The notes under the pieces are model-generated. The model saw only the letters and a program-made list of their open reading frames with translations. It made no database searches and was not told the DNA's origin. Both the position numbers and the translations under genes were made by a program. A stretch of DNA of 12,826 bases, from assembly GCA_964649415.1 (NCBI GenBank), contig CAZYSK010000128.1, forward strand, positions 1-12,826. Direction: 5' to 3'. This stretch comes from CAZYSK01 sp964649415 (GTDB lineage Bacteria; Chloroflexota; Anaerolineae; B4-G1). This document shows positions 1-7,814 of this stretch, piece by piece; the first letter of the stretch is position 1; the number at the start of each line of letters is the position of its first letter.

Positions 1-24
1 AGAATTTCGGCCCTCAAGGAGTTC

Positions 25-92
25 AGGTGACCGGCACTTGAACGCAGTTTGGGTGCTGATGGTTGATGTTCCATCTCAAGTGCCGGTCACCT
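25..92. repeat. 17-bp perfect inverted repeat upstream of the MoxR gene
   Basis: The left arm is AGGTGACCGGCACTTGA (25-41). The right arm at 76-92 is its exact reverse complement, and 34 bases lie between them. No T-run follows the right arm, so it does not look like an intrinsic terminator. The repeat ends about 12 bases before the Shine-Dalgarno sequence of the MoxR gene, so in RNA it would make a strong hairpin in that gene's leader. It could be a dispersed palindromic element, a paired operator or an RNA-processing hairpin. The sequence does not decide between these. Confidence 0.75.
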
Positions 93-115
93 CACCGACC
101 GAGAGGGGAGGTTTT

Positions 116-1054
116 ATGATCGCCGAGTTCGCTGCCCGCGTGCGTGACAACGTCAAGCAAGTGATCGTTGGCAAGGACGATGTGATTGACCTGGCCCTGG
201 TCGCTGTCCTCTGCGAGGGGCATATTCTGGTCGAGGACGTGCCGGGCATCGGCAAGACCACGCTGGCGCGCGCCATCGCCGCCAGCCTGGGGTGCACGTT
301 CCGGCGCATCCAATTCACGCCCGATCTGTTGCCTTCGGACGTCACGGGCGTCAGCATGTTCAACCAGAAGTCACAGGAATTCGAGTTTCGCCCTGGCCCC
401 GTGGTGTCCCAGATTGTGCTGGCCGACGAGATCAACCGCGCCACGCCCCGTACCCAGTCGGCCCTGTTGGAGGCGATGCAGGAGCGCCAGATCTCCGTGG
501 ACGGTGTCACCTATCCTCTGCCCCGCCCCTTCCTCGTGATCGCCACCCAGAACCCGATCGAGTTGGAGGGCACTTTTCCGCTTCCCGAGGCCCAGATTGA
601 CCGCTTCCTGATCAGGCTCCCGATTGGCTATCCGAGCGAGGAGGAGGAGCACGCAATCCTGTTGCGCCTTGAGCGGGGGGATCCATTGGCGGATTTAGCG
701 CCGGTCACCACGCCTGATGAGCTGATTGCCGTCCAGCGGCAGGTGAGAGAGGTGCGAGTCGAACAGTCGGTGCGCGCCTACATAGTGGACATCGTGCGAG
801 CGACACGCGGGCATGCAGACATACAGTTGGGGATCAGCCCGCGAGGGACGCTCGCGCTCTATCATTGCGCCCAGGCACTGGCCGGCGTACGTGGGCGTGA
901 ATACGTCCTGCCTGACGACGTCAAACTGCTGGCTCCCTACGTTCTCACTCACCGGATCCTCATCAGCCCTGCGACCCGGCTCCGCGGTCGCCGGCTGGCC
1001 GATGTGCTGATGGACGTGATCAATACGGTCGCGGTACCAGTGGAGCGGCTGTGA
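116..1054 (+). CDS. MoxR-family AAA+ ATPase
   Basis: This 312-residue protein matches the MoxR branch of AAA+ ATPases, cytoplasmic chaperone-like enzymes that usually work with a DUF58 or von Willebrand A partner encoded next door. Visible motifs, in order, are Walker A (VPGIGKTT, residues 42-49), Walker B (VLADEINRA, 101-109, with D104 and E105), sensor 1 (ATQNP, 143-147), a candidate arginine finger (R163 in AQIDRF) and sensor 2 (GISPRG, 239-244). Length is normal for the family. I chose the ATG at 116 because GGGGAGG lies at 105-111 and homology begins there. An in-frame TTG at 38 would add 26 unrelated residues encoded by the inverted repeat. The stop overlaps the next gene, so the two are probably translationally coupled. 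The substrate is unknown. No von Willebrand A gene is visible in the window. Confidence 0.95.
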   Translation: MIAEFAARVRDNVKQVIVGKDDVIDLALVAVLCEGHILVEDVPGIGKTTLARAIAASLGCTFRRIQFTPDLLPSDVTGVSMFNQKSQEFEFRPGPVVSQIVLADEINRATPRTQSALLEAMQERQISVDGVTYPLPRPFLVIATQNPIELEGTFPLPEAQIDRFLIRLPIGYPSEEEEHAILLRLERGDPLADLAPVTTPDELIAVQRQVREVRVEQSVRAYIVDIVRATRGHADIQLGISPRGTLALYHCAQALAGVRGREYVLPDDVKLLAPYVLTHRILISPATRLRGRRLADVLMDVINTVAVPVERL

Positions 1055-2376
1055 TGTTGCCACGGGGGGAGGAAGGGCGTCTCCGCCTGGGCCACATGTG
1101 GTTCGATCTGGCGGCATTGCTCATCGCAGTCGGGCTCATCGTCCGGCAGCGCGCCCCTTTTGCTTTGGCGGCCTGTCTTCTGACTGTGATCCCCATCGCC
1201 TGGTGGTGGAAGTGCATCTCTCTGCGCTCACTGGAGCATGAGCGACGTTTCGACAAGCAGCGCGCGTTCGTGGGGGAGACGATCGGGATGACGGTGCGCA
1301 TCACCAACCGAAAGCCACTGCCCCTGAGTTGGCTGGAGATCAGTGACGAGATCCCCACGGCGCTACCCCTGGCGCAGGGCGAGCTGGCCCCTACGCATAT
1401 GTTCCAGACCGGGATGCTCAGCACTGCGCTCTCCCTACGCTGGTACGAGCGGGTCAGCCGGCGATATGAACTCTGCTGCACGGCACGGGGCATCTATAGG
1501 CTGGGGCCGGTGCATCTCAGGTCAGGTGACATCTTCACGCTTTTCGAGACGCGGGAGTGTCGCGAGGATCGTGACCGCTTGATCGTGTATCCTCAGGTGT
1601 GGCCCTTGCCCGATCTGGGATTGCCCTCGAAAGAGCTGTTCGGTGAGCGGAAAGCACGGCGTCGTTTCTTTGGTGATCCGCTCCGTACCGTGGGTATCCG
1701 TGATTATCGTCCTGAGGATGACCTGCGTCGTGTCCACTGGAAGGCCACGGCTCATCGAGGCGAGCTGCAGGTGCGTGTCTGCGAGCCAACGACGACACTT
1801 AGCTTGGTGGTTCTGTTGAACGTGGCCACGTTCGCGCACCATTGGCAGGGCTGTATTCCGGGACTGTTGGAGCGCGTCATCAGTGTGGCGGGCTCCGTCG
1901 CCACCTGGGCTGTGGGACAGAAATACGAGGTAGGGCTGGTCGCTAACGGCAGCCTGCCGCTGTCGGATCAGCCGATCCGCGTGCCACCCGGGCGGTCGCC
2001 GGGCCAACTGTCCGCTATCCTGGAATCGCTGGCCGCCGTGACCAGTTTCGCTACGCTCCCCATACACGGGCTGCTCCGTCGCGAGAGCCCGCGGCTGCCC
2101 TGGGGCGCTACGCTCGTCGTGGTGACGGCTATCGTCACCGACGAGTTGGCGGCGGCGGTTCTGCGCCTGCGGGACGCGGGGCGACGGATGGCGCTGATCT
2201 CGCTGGCCGAGGAACCGCCCTCTTTGCTGGATGGCGTCGCCACGTATCACCTACCTGCTTCGAGCCCGGTTTTCCAGCGCCTCAGCGAGGGACCCTATGA
2301 CCCGACGGCGGCGCTTGAGGCCGCCGGGTTGGCTATCCCATCCCTCGGCCGCGGGGGGAGAGCGGGAGGGGGGTGA
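1054..2376 (+). CDS. DUF58 domain-containing protein
   Basis: This 440-residue protein has two hydrophobic segments near its N terminus (about residues 17-31 and 35-52), then a predicted soluble part. The DUF58 signature lies at about 207-242 and includes GDPLRTVGIRDYRPEDDLRR followed by VHWKATAHRGEL. DUF58 proteins are the usual partners of MoxR ATPases. Their biochemical role is largely unknown, although the C-terminal part is related to von Willebrand A folds. The ATG at 1054 shares its A with the TGA stop of the MoxR gene (TGATG) and has GGAG at 1042-1045. A GTG at 1051 is also in frame but lies too close to that GGAG. The gene ends in a second TGATG overlap with the DUF4129 gene, so the three form one translationally coupled unit. 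Function beyond a membrane-anchored partner of the ATPase is inference. Confidence 0.92.
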   Translation: MLPRGEEGRLRLGHMWFDLAALLIAVGLIVRQRAPFALAACLLTVIPIAWWWKCISLRSLEHERRFDKQRAFVGETIGMTVRITNRKPLPLSWLEISDEIPTALPLAQGELAPTHMFQTGMLSTALSLRWYERVSRRYELCCTARGIYRLGPVHLRSGDIFTLFETRECREDRDRLIVYPQVWPLPDLGLPSKELFGERKARRRFFGDPLRTVGIRDYRPEDDLRRVHWKATAHRGELQVRVCEPTTTLSLVVLLNVATFAHHWQGCIPGLLERVISVAGSVATWAVGQKYEVGLVANGSLPLSDQPIRVPPGRSPGQLSAILESLAAVTSFATLPIHGLLRRESPRLPWGATLVVVTAIVTDELAAAVLRLRDAGRRMALISLAEEPPSLLDGVATYHLPASSPVFQRLSEGPYDPTAALEAAGLAIPSLGRGGRAGGG

Positions 2377-3797
2377 TGCTTAGGTTGCGTGCCTGTATGC
2401 GCCGGGAGTTGGTGTTTTTCGCTCTGGGGACGATGGAGGTGTGCATCTTCACGCCCGTTATCGCTGCGCTGCTTTCGCCTATTGTCCAGGTTGTGCCGCT
2501 GGCGTTGACGGGCGCGCTCGTGGTTGTGGTGCTCGCGGTGCACTACCTGGGCCGCTTGAGCGTGCGATGGCGTCTTCGCCCCTGGCTGCGTTCTGGCCTG
2601 CTCGGACTGGGGATGCTGGTGAGCGGGCTCATAGTTGTTCATCGCCTGCTGCACGCTGGGACGCCAGTGTGGGATGCCGCCTGGTTGGGAGACGTCTTCC
2701 GCGAGCTTCAGAGGGAGGACCTGTCCAGTGAGGCGCTTCTTTTCCTGCTGGTGCTGTTCGTGTGGTGGCGTGGGTTGGCCTTGGCGCAGCGGCGGCTTGG
2801 AAGCAGCGCCATCGTCCGTCGCTTCCGGGTTGGTCTGGTCATGCTGGCCATCACAACAATGCTGGGGGGCTTCGTCCTCCCGTGGCCTTCGTATCAGTTC
2901 GTGTTCGTCTTCTTCTTTGTCAGTCTGCTGGGCATCGGGCTGGCGCGGGCCGAGGAGGTGGCACAGCAGTACGGTGACGCCCGTTCACCGTTCAACCTGG
3001 GTTGGGTGGCGACCCTGGTGGGTGCCAGTCTGCTGACGCTTCTGTTGGCGATCGGTGTGGCCAGCCTGATGACCGGCGAGAACCTCGTGCGCTTCTTGGA
3101 ACCTGTGTTGGGGCCGGCGTTGGAGTTGGAGCGCGCGCTTATCGCAGTCCTGGTATATGTCCTGTCTATGGTGATGTACGTCGTGTCTGCGCTGCTGTTC
3201 AGCCTTTTCGGTGAATTGGACCTGAGGGAGTTGGGCCGCTTGCTGACCCCGGCTGGGCCGGGAATGCTGGGGCAGCCAGAGCAGCCGATGGAGTCGCCCG
3301 TGCATTTGCCATCGACAAGGGCGATCGGCACGGCTGCTGTCTTGCTGTTCGTGCTCCTGCTGGTTGCCCTCTCCATACGCCGGGTACGCACGCGGAACGT
3401 GCGCCGGGAGGATGAGGAGCGGGAGTCGGTGTGGGAGGGTGCGCAGCTGCGTACAGGCGTGCGAGATCTGCTGTTGCACGGGCGACGTCGGCTGGGTGAT
3501 GCGGCCAACGCGTGGGGGCAGTCCGTGATGGGGCAGCTCTTCTCCAGCCTCACGATTCGCCGCATCTACGCTCAACTGGGGGCGCTGGCTGGGGAGCGGG
3601 GCTATGCCCGTGCGCCTCACGAGACCCCCTATGAATACCTGGCGACCCTGGAGCGAGCGTTTCCCAATAACCTCGAGGATGTGGCGCGAATCACGGAGGC
3701 CTACGTCGCGGTGCACTACGGGGAAGCGCCGGAGCGACCAGAGGACACTTCGACAATCCGGGCTGTGTGGGAGCGCATCCGGGCAGGCGTTATTTGA
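2376..3797 (+). CDS. Multi-pass membrane protein with C-terminal DUF4129 domain
   Basis: The protein has 473 residues. I count about nine hydrophobic segments, near residues 12-33, 37-58, 72-92, 118-134, 152-169, 173-190, 208-231, 253-278 and 316-334. The C-terminal portion from about 392 (IRRIYAQLGALAGERGYARA onward, with a TPYEYLATLE segment) resembles DUF4129, the short domain at the end of many TgpA-like transglutaminase membrane proteins. Those relatives carry a Cys-His-Asp transglutaminase core between the membrane part and DUF4129. Here no such core is seen, and the only cysteines are at residues 7 and 23, so this is a DUF4129 protein without the enzyme. A purine-rich GGGAGGG run at 2364-2370 precedes the ATG, which overlaps the DUF58 stop. 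The product probably forms a membrane module with the MoxR and DUF58 proteins. Its role is unknown. Confidence 0.82.
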   Translation: MLRLRACMRRELVFFALGTMEVCIFTPVIAALLSPIVQVVPLALTGALVVVVLAVHYLGRLSVRWRLRPWLRSGLLGLGMLVSGLIVVHRLLHAGTPVWDAAWLGDVFRELQREDLSSEALLFLLVLFVWWRGLALAQRRLGSSAIVRRFRVGLVMLAITTMLGGFVLPWPSYQFVFVFFFVSLLGIGLARAEEVAQQYGDARSPFNLGWVATLVGASLLTLLLAIGVASLMTGENLVRFLEPVLGPALELERALIAVLVYVLSMVMYVVSALLFSLFGELDLRELGRLLTPAGPGMLGQPEQPMESPVHLPSTRAIGTAAVLLFVLLLVALSIRRVRTRNVRREDEERESVWEGAQLRTGVRDLLLHGRRRLGDAANAWGQSVMGQLFSSLTIRRIYAQLGALAGERGYARAPHETPYEYLATLERAFPNNLEDVARITEAYVAVHYGEAPERPEDTSTIRAVWERIRAGVI

Positions 3798-3821
3798 CAC
3801 CCCCCGGACTTGTGCTATAGT
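3794..3821 (+). promoter_or_regulatory. Extended -10 promoter for the Roadblock gene
   Basis: A perfect -35 box TTGACA (3794-3799) is separated by 16 bp from TATAGT (3816-3821), and TG at 3813-3814 makes an extended -10. Transcription should start near 3828, giving a leader of about 68 nt. The -35 box contains the TGA stop of the DUF4129 gene (3795-3797). The upstream operon and this promoter therefore share bases, and I see no terminator between them. Confidence 0.8.
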
Positions 3822-3895
3822 CTGCCTGTATCTGGCGGCGGGACGGTGTTGCATTCCTCTGTGCCGCTTCGGCAAGAGCGATTAAGGAGCAGCGG

Positions 3896-4267
3896 ATGGC
3901 GAAGTCACGGGCGGAGCTCATGATAGATCGGTTGCGGGATCTGCAGGCAGGTACGCCTGACATTGAGGCGTCGGCTGTCGTCAGTGTGGATGGGCTGATC
4001 ATAGCATCTTCGCTCCCGCCCAGCGTGGAGGAGGATCGGGTATCGGCCATGTCAGCCGCGATGCTCTCACTGGGTGAGCGTATTGCCGGCGAATTGGGAC
4101 GTGGTTCGCTGGATCAGGTTTACGTTCGGGGTGACCACGGCTATGTGCTGCTGATGTCGGTGGGAGAGGAGGCCGTGCTCACTGTGCTGGCTCACGAGGG
4201 AGCCAAGTTGGGCCTTATTTTCTTGGATATGAGCCGGACAGTCGAGGATCTGGCGGCTTTGCTGTAG
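3896..4267 (+). CDS. Roadblock/LC7 domain protein
   Basis: This 123-residue protein consists almost wholly of one Roadblock/LC7 domain. It has an N-terminal helix (ELMIDRLRDLQ, 6-16), then the strands AVVSVDGLIIASSL (27-40), a middle amphipathic helix (SAMSAAMLSLGERIAGEL, 50-67), the strands VYVRGDHGYVLLMSV (75-89) and AVLTVLA (93-99), and a closing helix (SRTVEDLAALL). Proteins of this fold dimerise and often act as regulators of small Ras-like GTPases, as MglB does for MglA. No GTPase gene is visible nearby, so the partner is unknown. AAGGAG at 3884-3889 supports the ATG. The gene has its own promoter and stands 190 bp before pyrG. It may be co-transcribed with pyrG through the hairpin at 4394-4435. 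Confidence 0.9.
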   Translation: MAKSRAELMIDRLRDLQAGTPDIEASAVVSVDGLIIASSLPPSVEEDRVSAMSAAMLSLGERIAGELGRGSLDQVYVRGDHGYVLLMSVGEEAVLTVLAHEGAKLGLIFLDMSRTVEDLAALL

Positions 4268-4393
4268 AGGCCAATTCGTCCGTGGGGGAGGGTGCTTCGC
4301 TTTCCTCATGGGGTGGTGGAGCCGCTTCGCTGCCCTGATAGTAGTGGTGACGGAGCTTGAGTCGAAGCATCAATGCTGTGGATATGTCCGTTT

Positions 4394-4444
4394 CTGAGTG
4401 GGGAGGGGTAGCGTCCTATGCTCCTCCCCACTCAGTTTGATTAT
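4394..4444 (+). terminator. Terminator-like hairpin just upstream of pyrG; candidate attenuator
   Basis: The left arm CTGAGTGGGGAGG (4394-4406) is fully complementary to CCTCCCCACTCAG (4423-4435). The 16-base interior can add a short AGC/GCT pair. The sequence after the stem, TTTGATTAT, is a broken U-tract. The hairpin ends 22 bases before the pyrG ATG, too close for a separate pyrG promoter after it, so pyrG transcripts must cross it. I found no convincing promoter in 4268-4393: a TTGAGT at 4357-4362 has only a poor -10 partner. It could be an imperfect terminator of the Roadblock transcript, a regulated attenuator of pyrG, or a leader hairpin that affects RNA stability. Confidence 0.6.
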
Positions 4445-4457
4445 CAGGCGAGGGGCT

Positions 4458-6098
4458 ATGCGCAAATACATATTCTGTACCGGCGGGGTGATCAGTGGTG
4501 TGGGCAAGGGAGTGACCGCGGCCTCCATTGGGCGTGTATTGAAGGCGCGGGGCGTGCGTGTCTCTATCCAGAAACTGGACCCCTACATCAACGTGGATCC
4601 GGGAACCATGTCGCCTTATCAGCATGGCGAAGTCTTCGTCACCGACGATGGCGCCGAGACCGACCTGGACCTGGGACACTACGAGCGCTTCGTGGACGAA
4701 AGCCTGACCCGTGACAGCAACGTCACCACCGGTCAGGTCTACGCAGAGGTCATCTCGCGGGAGCGACGGGGCGACTTCCTGGGACGCACCATTCAGGTCA
4801 TTCCACATATCACGAATGAGATCAAGCGCTGCATCATGTTGGTCGGCGAGACGAGCAACGCCGACGTGGTCATCGTTGAGGTCGGTGGCACCGTGGGTGA
4901 CATCGAGGGATTGCCCTTTCTTGAGTCACTGCGGCAGATGCGCCGCGACGTGGGGGCAGGGAGCACTCTCTACGTCCACGTCACGTTCCTCCCCCACGTC
5001 GGTGCGACCGGGGAGCTCAAGACCAAACCGACACAGCACAGCGTGAGCGAGTTGCGCTCTATCGGTATTCAGCCTGATGTCATCGTCGCCCGCGCGGACT
5101 ACCCGGTGGACGATGCGCTGTGTGACAAGATCGCGCTCTTCTGCGACGTGGACCGGCGTGCAGTCGTCCCGCTGGTGACGACGCCCGTGCTGTACGAGAT
5201 CCCCTTGCTCCTTGAGGACGTCGGCCTGGGCGATTTCATCGTCGAGCGATTAGGCTTGGACGTGGGGCCTCCTGACCTGAGCGAGTGGCGTGATCTTGTA
5301 GATCGGGTCCGTACTCCAGAGCGCGTGCTGCCCATCGCCATTGTCGGCAAGTACGTTGAACTGCACGATGCTTACATCAGTGTGCGTGAGGCTCTGTATC
5401 ACGCGGCACTGGCCCATGGGTGGGATGTGGACGTGCACTACGTCAGTTCTGAACAACTGGAGCGCGGCCGAGGGTGGGATGAGTTGGAGCAGATGGCGGG
5501 CGTGGTCGTGCCCGGTGGCTTCGGTGAGCGGGGTATTGAGGGCAAGATCGCCGCGGCCCGCTGGGCACGGGAGGGGCATATTCCTTATCTGGGACTCTGC
5601 CTCGGCTTGCAGGTTATGATTGTAGAGCTGGCGCGTCATGCTCTTAACAGCGATGAACCGAACAGCGTCGAGTTTGATCCGCATACCAGGTACCCTGTGA
5701 TTGACCTGATGCCCGAGCAGCGTACAGTCGTGGACATGGGCGGCACCATGCGATTGGGTCTGTACCCATGCCGTCTGGCGCCGGGGACGAAAGCAGCCGC
5801 GGCCTATGGGGTATCAGAGACTCAGGAGCGGCATCGGCACCGTTTCGAGGTGAACAACGCCTACCGGGACCTCTTGGCGGGGGCGGGGCTCGTGTTTAGC
5901 GGCCTCTCACCTGACCGGCGATTGGTCGAGATCGGCGAGCTGGCCGATCATCCCTTCATGCTGGGCAGCCAGTTCCATCCCGAGTTCCGCTCACGTCCTA
6001 CACGGCCTCACCCCCTTTTCAAGGCGTTTGTCGGGGCAGCCATCGCCCGGTACGACGCGGTTCTGGTGGGGGAAGGAGCGCGAGATGCGCGCGGATAG
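4458..6098 (+). CDS. pyrG: CTP synthase (glutamine-hydrolysing)
   Basis: The 546-residue protein is a full-length CTP synthase. It makes CTP from UTP with ATP, taking ammonia from glutamine in the last step of de novo pyrimidine nucleotide synthesis. The N-terminal synthetase half (about 1-268) carries the P-loop GGVISGVGKG (9-18), QKLDPYINVDPGTM (38-51) and VEVGGTVGDIEG (140-151). The class I glutamine amidotransferase half (about 290-530) has the oxyanion segment PGGFGERG (352-359), the nucleophile Cys381 in LGLCLGLQ and the catalytic HPE (507-509). All key residues are present. I chose the ATG at 4458 because MRKYIFCTGG is the standard family start. An in-frame GTG at 4398 would put the pre-pyrG hairpin inside the coding region. 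A GAGGGG at 4450-4455 lies very close to the ATG, so initiation may be weak or may depend on local structure. The gamma-glutamyltransferase gene begins 9 bp after the stop. Confidence 0.98.
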   Translation: MRKYIFCTGGVISGVGKGVTAASIGRVLKARGVRVSIQKLDPYINVDPGTMSPYQHGEVFVTDDGAETDLDLGHYERFVDESLTRDSNVTTGQVYAEVISRERRGDFLGRTIQVIPHITNEIKRCIMLVGETSNADVVIVEVGGTVGDIEGLPFLESLRQMRRDVGAGSTLYVHVTFLPHVGATGELKTKPTQHSVSELRSIGIQPDVIVARADYPVDDALCDKIALFCDVDRRAVVPLVTTPVLYEIPLLLEDVGLGDFIVERLGLDVGPPDLSEWRDLVDRVRTPERVLPIAIVGKYVELHDAYISVREALYHAALAHGWDVDVHYVSSEQLERGRGWDELEQMAGVVVPGGFGERGIEGKIAAARWAREGHIPYLGLCLGLQVMIVELARHALNSDEPNSVEFDPHTRYPVIDLMPEQRTVVDMGGTMRLGLYPCRLAPGTKAAAAYGVSETQERHRHRFEVNNAYRDLLAGAGLVFSGLSPDRRLVEIGELADHPFMLGSQFHPEFRSRPTRPHPLFKAFVGAAIARYDAVLVGEGARDARG

Positions 6099-6107
6099 GG
6101 GGGCCAC

Positions 6108-7805
6108 GTGAACTTCGACGCAGTCTTTCGCTCTCGGCGCAGCAACGTGATGGCTACTCGGGGTATCGTGACGACGAGCCAGCCCCTGGCCGCGCAGGCG
6201 GGGTTGGGTGTCCTGCAGGCTGGGGGCAATGCCGCCGACGCCGCCGTGGCTACGGTCGCCATGTTGGGCGTGGTGGAACCTATGTCCACGGGTATCGGCG
6301 GCGATTGCTTTGCCCTCTACTGGGATGCCAGTGCTGGCAAGGTCAGCGCCTTGAACGGTTCCGGTCGAGCGCCGGCGGCTGCATCGATTGATGAGCTGCG
6401 CCGCCTCGGTTGCACACGTATGCCCACCTACACGGGGCATGCGGTGAGCGTACCGGGCGCTGTGGCTGCCTGGAGCGATTTGCTGGAGCGCTGTGGGCGG
6501 ATGTCCCTGGCCGACGTGCTCCAGCCGGCTATCTGGACGGCCGAGAACGGCTTCCCCGTGACGGAATTGATCGCTACCGGGTGGGCGGGACAGGTGGGGA
6601 AGCTGCTGCGGGCTTCCACCTGGCAGAGCGGTGAGGAGATCGCGTCCGCCGGCGGCAGTCCATGGAACGGCCCAGAGCAGCCCAGTGGCCACGAGTTGCT
6701 GATTGACGGCCGCGCACCTCGCGCTGGCGAGGTGATGCGTATGCCCACCCTGGCGGAAACGATGCGGCGTGTGGCCGCCGAGGGTCGGGATGCCATCTAC
6801 CGGGGGGAGTTTGCGCGTCGGCTCAGCGAGCACGTGCAGCGCTACGGTGGCTGGATCACCCCAGATGACATGGCATCGCATGCCAGCACCTGGGAAGACC
6901 CCATCACTGCCGACTATAGAGGCCTTACCCTTCACGAGTGCCCACCCAATGGGCAGGGGCTGGCCGCGATCCTGGCCGTCAACTTGGCTGCCGGTTTTGA
7001 TCTGGCGGCGATTGACGAGGTCGAACGATTGCACACGATGATTGAGTGCATGCGCCTGGCCTTTGCCGATGCCCGGCAGTGGGTCTGCGATCCAGGCCTG
7101 GCGCGGATTCCCCTGGCAGAGCTGTGCAGCGTCGAGTATGCCAACCGGAGGCGGCAACGCGTTGATCCTCAGCGTGCGGCGCAGCACGTGCCGTATGGTG
7201 ATCCCCGCTCCGGTTCCGATACGGTCTATCTGAGCGTCATAGATGGCGAGGGCAATGGTTGCAGTTTCATCAGCAGCCTATTTGAGGGCGCTGGAACCGG
7301 CCTGGTGGTCCCGGGAACGGGGGTGAGCCTGCAGAATCGTGCATCTCTGTTCGTGCTTGATGCGGATCATCCCAATGCCCTGGCTCCGAACAAGCGCCCA
7401 TACCACACGATCATCCCGGCGATGACGACGCGGGGAGGGGCACTGCACGCCTCGTTCGGCGTCATGGGAGGCTTCATGCAGCCGCAGGGACACTTTCAGG
7501 TACTGGTCAACCTTGTTGATCTCGGCGTGTCGCCTCAGCAGGCGCTGGACATGCCGCGCTGGCGGCTGGCCGTTGCTGAGGGCGGATTGGGCGCGCGGCA
7601 ACCGGGGGGCCTGGTGTACATAGAAGAGGGCTGGCGCTTCGGGGTCATGGCTGATCTGAGCCGCCGGGGGCATCGCATGGCTCTGGTTGACGGCTTTGAG
7701 CGAGGCGTTTTTGGCGGTGGCCAGGTGATAGTGAGAGATCCCGACAACGGTGTACTGATTGCCGGCAGTGACCCGAGAAAGGACGGTTGTGCAGTCGGGT
7801 ACTAG
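6108..7805 (+). CDS. ggt: Gamma-glutamyltransferase family protein (Ntn hydrolase)
   Basis: This 565-residue protein matches the gamma-glutamyltranspeptidase family, which cleaves gamma-glutamyl bonds such as that of glutathione and cuts itself into two subunits. The likely nucleophile is Thr372 in SDTVYLSVID, which aligns with the TTHYSV segment of the E. coli enzyme. Autocleavage there would give parts of about 371 and 194 residues. Other family signatures are PMSTGIGGDCF (58-68), the arginine in GSGRAPA (R87), the segment reading KRPYHTIIPAM, and the Gly-Gly pair at 454-455 in GGFMQPQGHFQVLVNL. No signal peptide is seen, which suggests a cytoplasmic YwrD-like form rather than a periplasmic one. 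The GTG start at 6108 follows a G-rich AGGGGGG (6097-6103), and the gene is presumably co-transcribed with pyrG. Specificity is unproven: some relatives act on cephalosporins or other acylated amines. Confidence 0.93.
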   Translation: MNFDAVFRSRRSNVMATRGIVTTSQPLAAQAGLGVLQAGGNAADAAVATVAMLGVVEPMSTGIGGDCFALYWDASAGKVSALNGSGRAPAAASIDELRRLGCTRMPTYTGHAVSVPGAVAAWSDLLERCGRMSLADVLQPAIWTAENGFPVTELIATGWAGQVGKLLRASTWQSGEEIASAGGSPWNGPEQPSGHELLIDGRAPRAGEVMRMPTLAETMRRVAAEGRDAIYRGEFARRLSEHVQRYGGWITPDDMASHASTWEDPITADYRGLTLHECPPNGQGLAAILAVNLAAGFDLAAIDEVERLHTMIECMRLAFADARQWVCDPGLARIPLAELCSVEYANRRRQRVDPQRAAQHVPYGDPRSGSDTVYLSVIDGEGNGCSFISSLFEGAGTGLVVPGTGVSLQNRASLFVLDADHPNALAPNKRPYHTIIPAMTTRGGALHASFGVMGGFMQPQGHFQVLVNLVDLGVSPQQALDMPRWRLAVAEGGLGARQPGGLVYIEEGWRFGVMADLSRRGHRMALVDGFERGVFGGGQVIVRDPDNGVLIAGSDPRKDGCAVGY

Positions 7806-7814
7806 AACGCATAC

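Noticed and set aside
38..115. A TTG start that would extend the MoxR protein by 26 residues
   Set aside because: The added residues come from the inverted repeat and its loop. The ATG at 116 has a good ribosome binding site.
4294..4331. Two GCTTCGCT copies 30 bp apart before pyrG
   Set aside because: Eight-base matches are expected by chance in GC-rich DNA, and nothing else supports a site here.
4398..4457. A GTG start that would extend pyrG by 20 residues
   Set aside because: The extension is not part of the CTP synthase family and would place the 13-bp hairpin inside the coding sequence. The ATG at 4458 gives the standard N terminus.
5991..7187. A 398-codon open frame on the - strand opposite ggt
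   Set aside because: Its protein is rich in Arg, His, Pro and Gln with no domain, and it lies wholly over the clear ggt and pyrG coding sequences. This is the usual shadow of GC-rich codon use.
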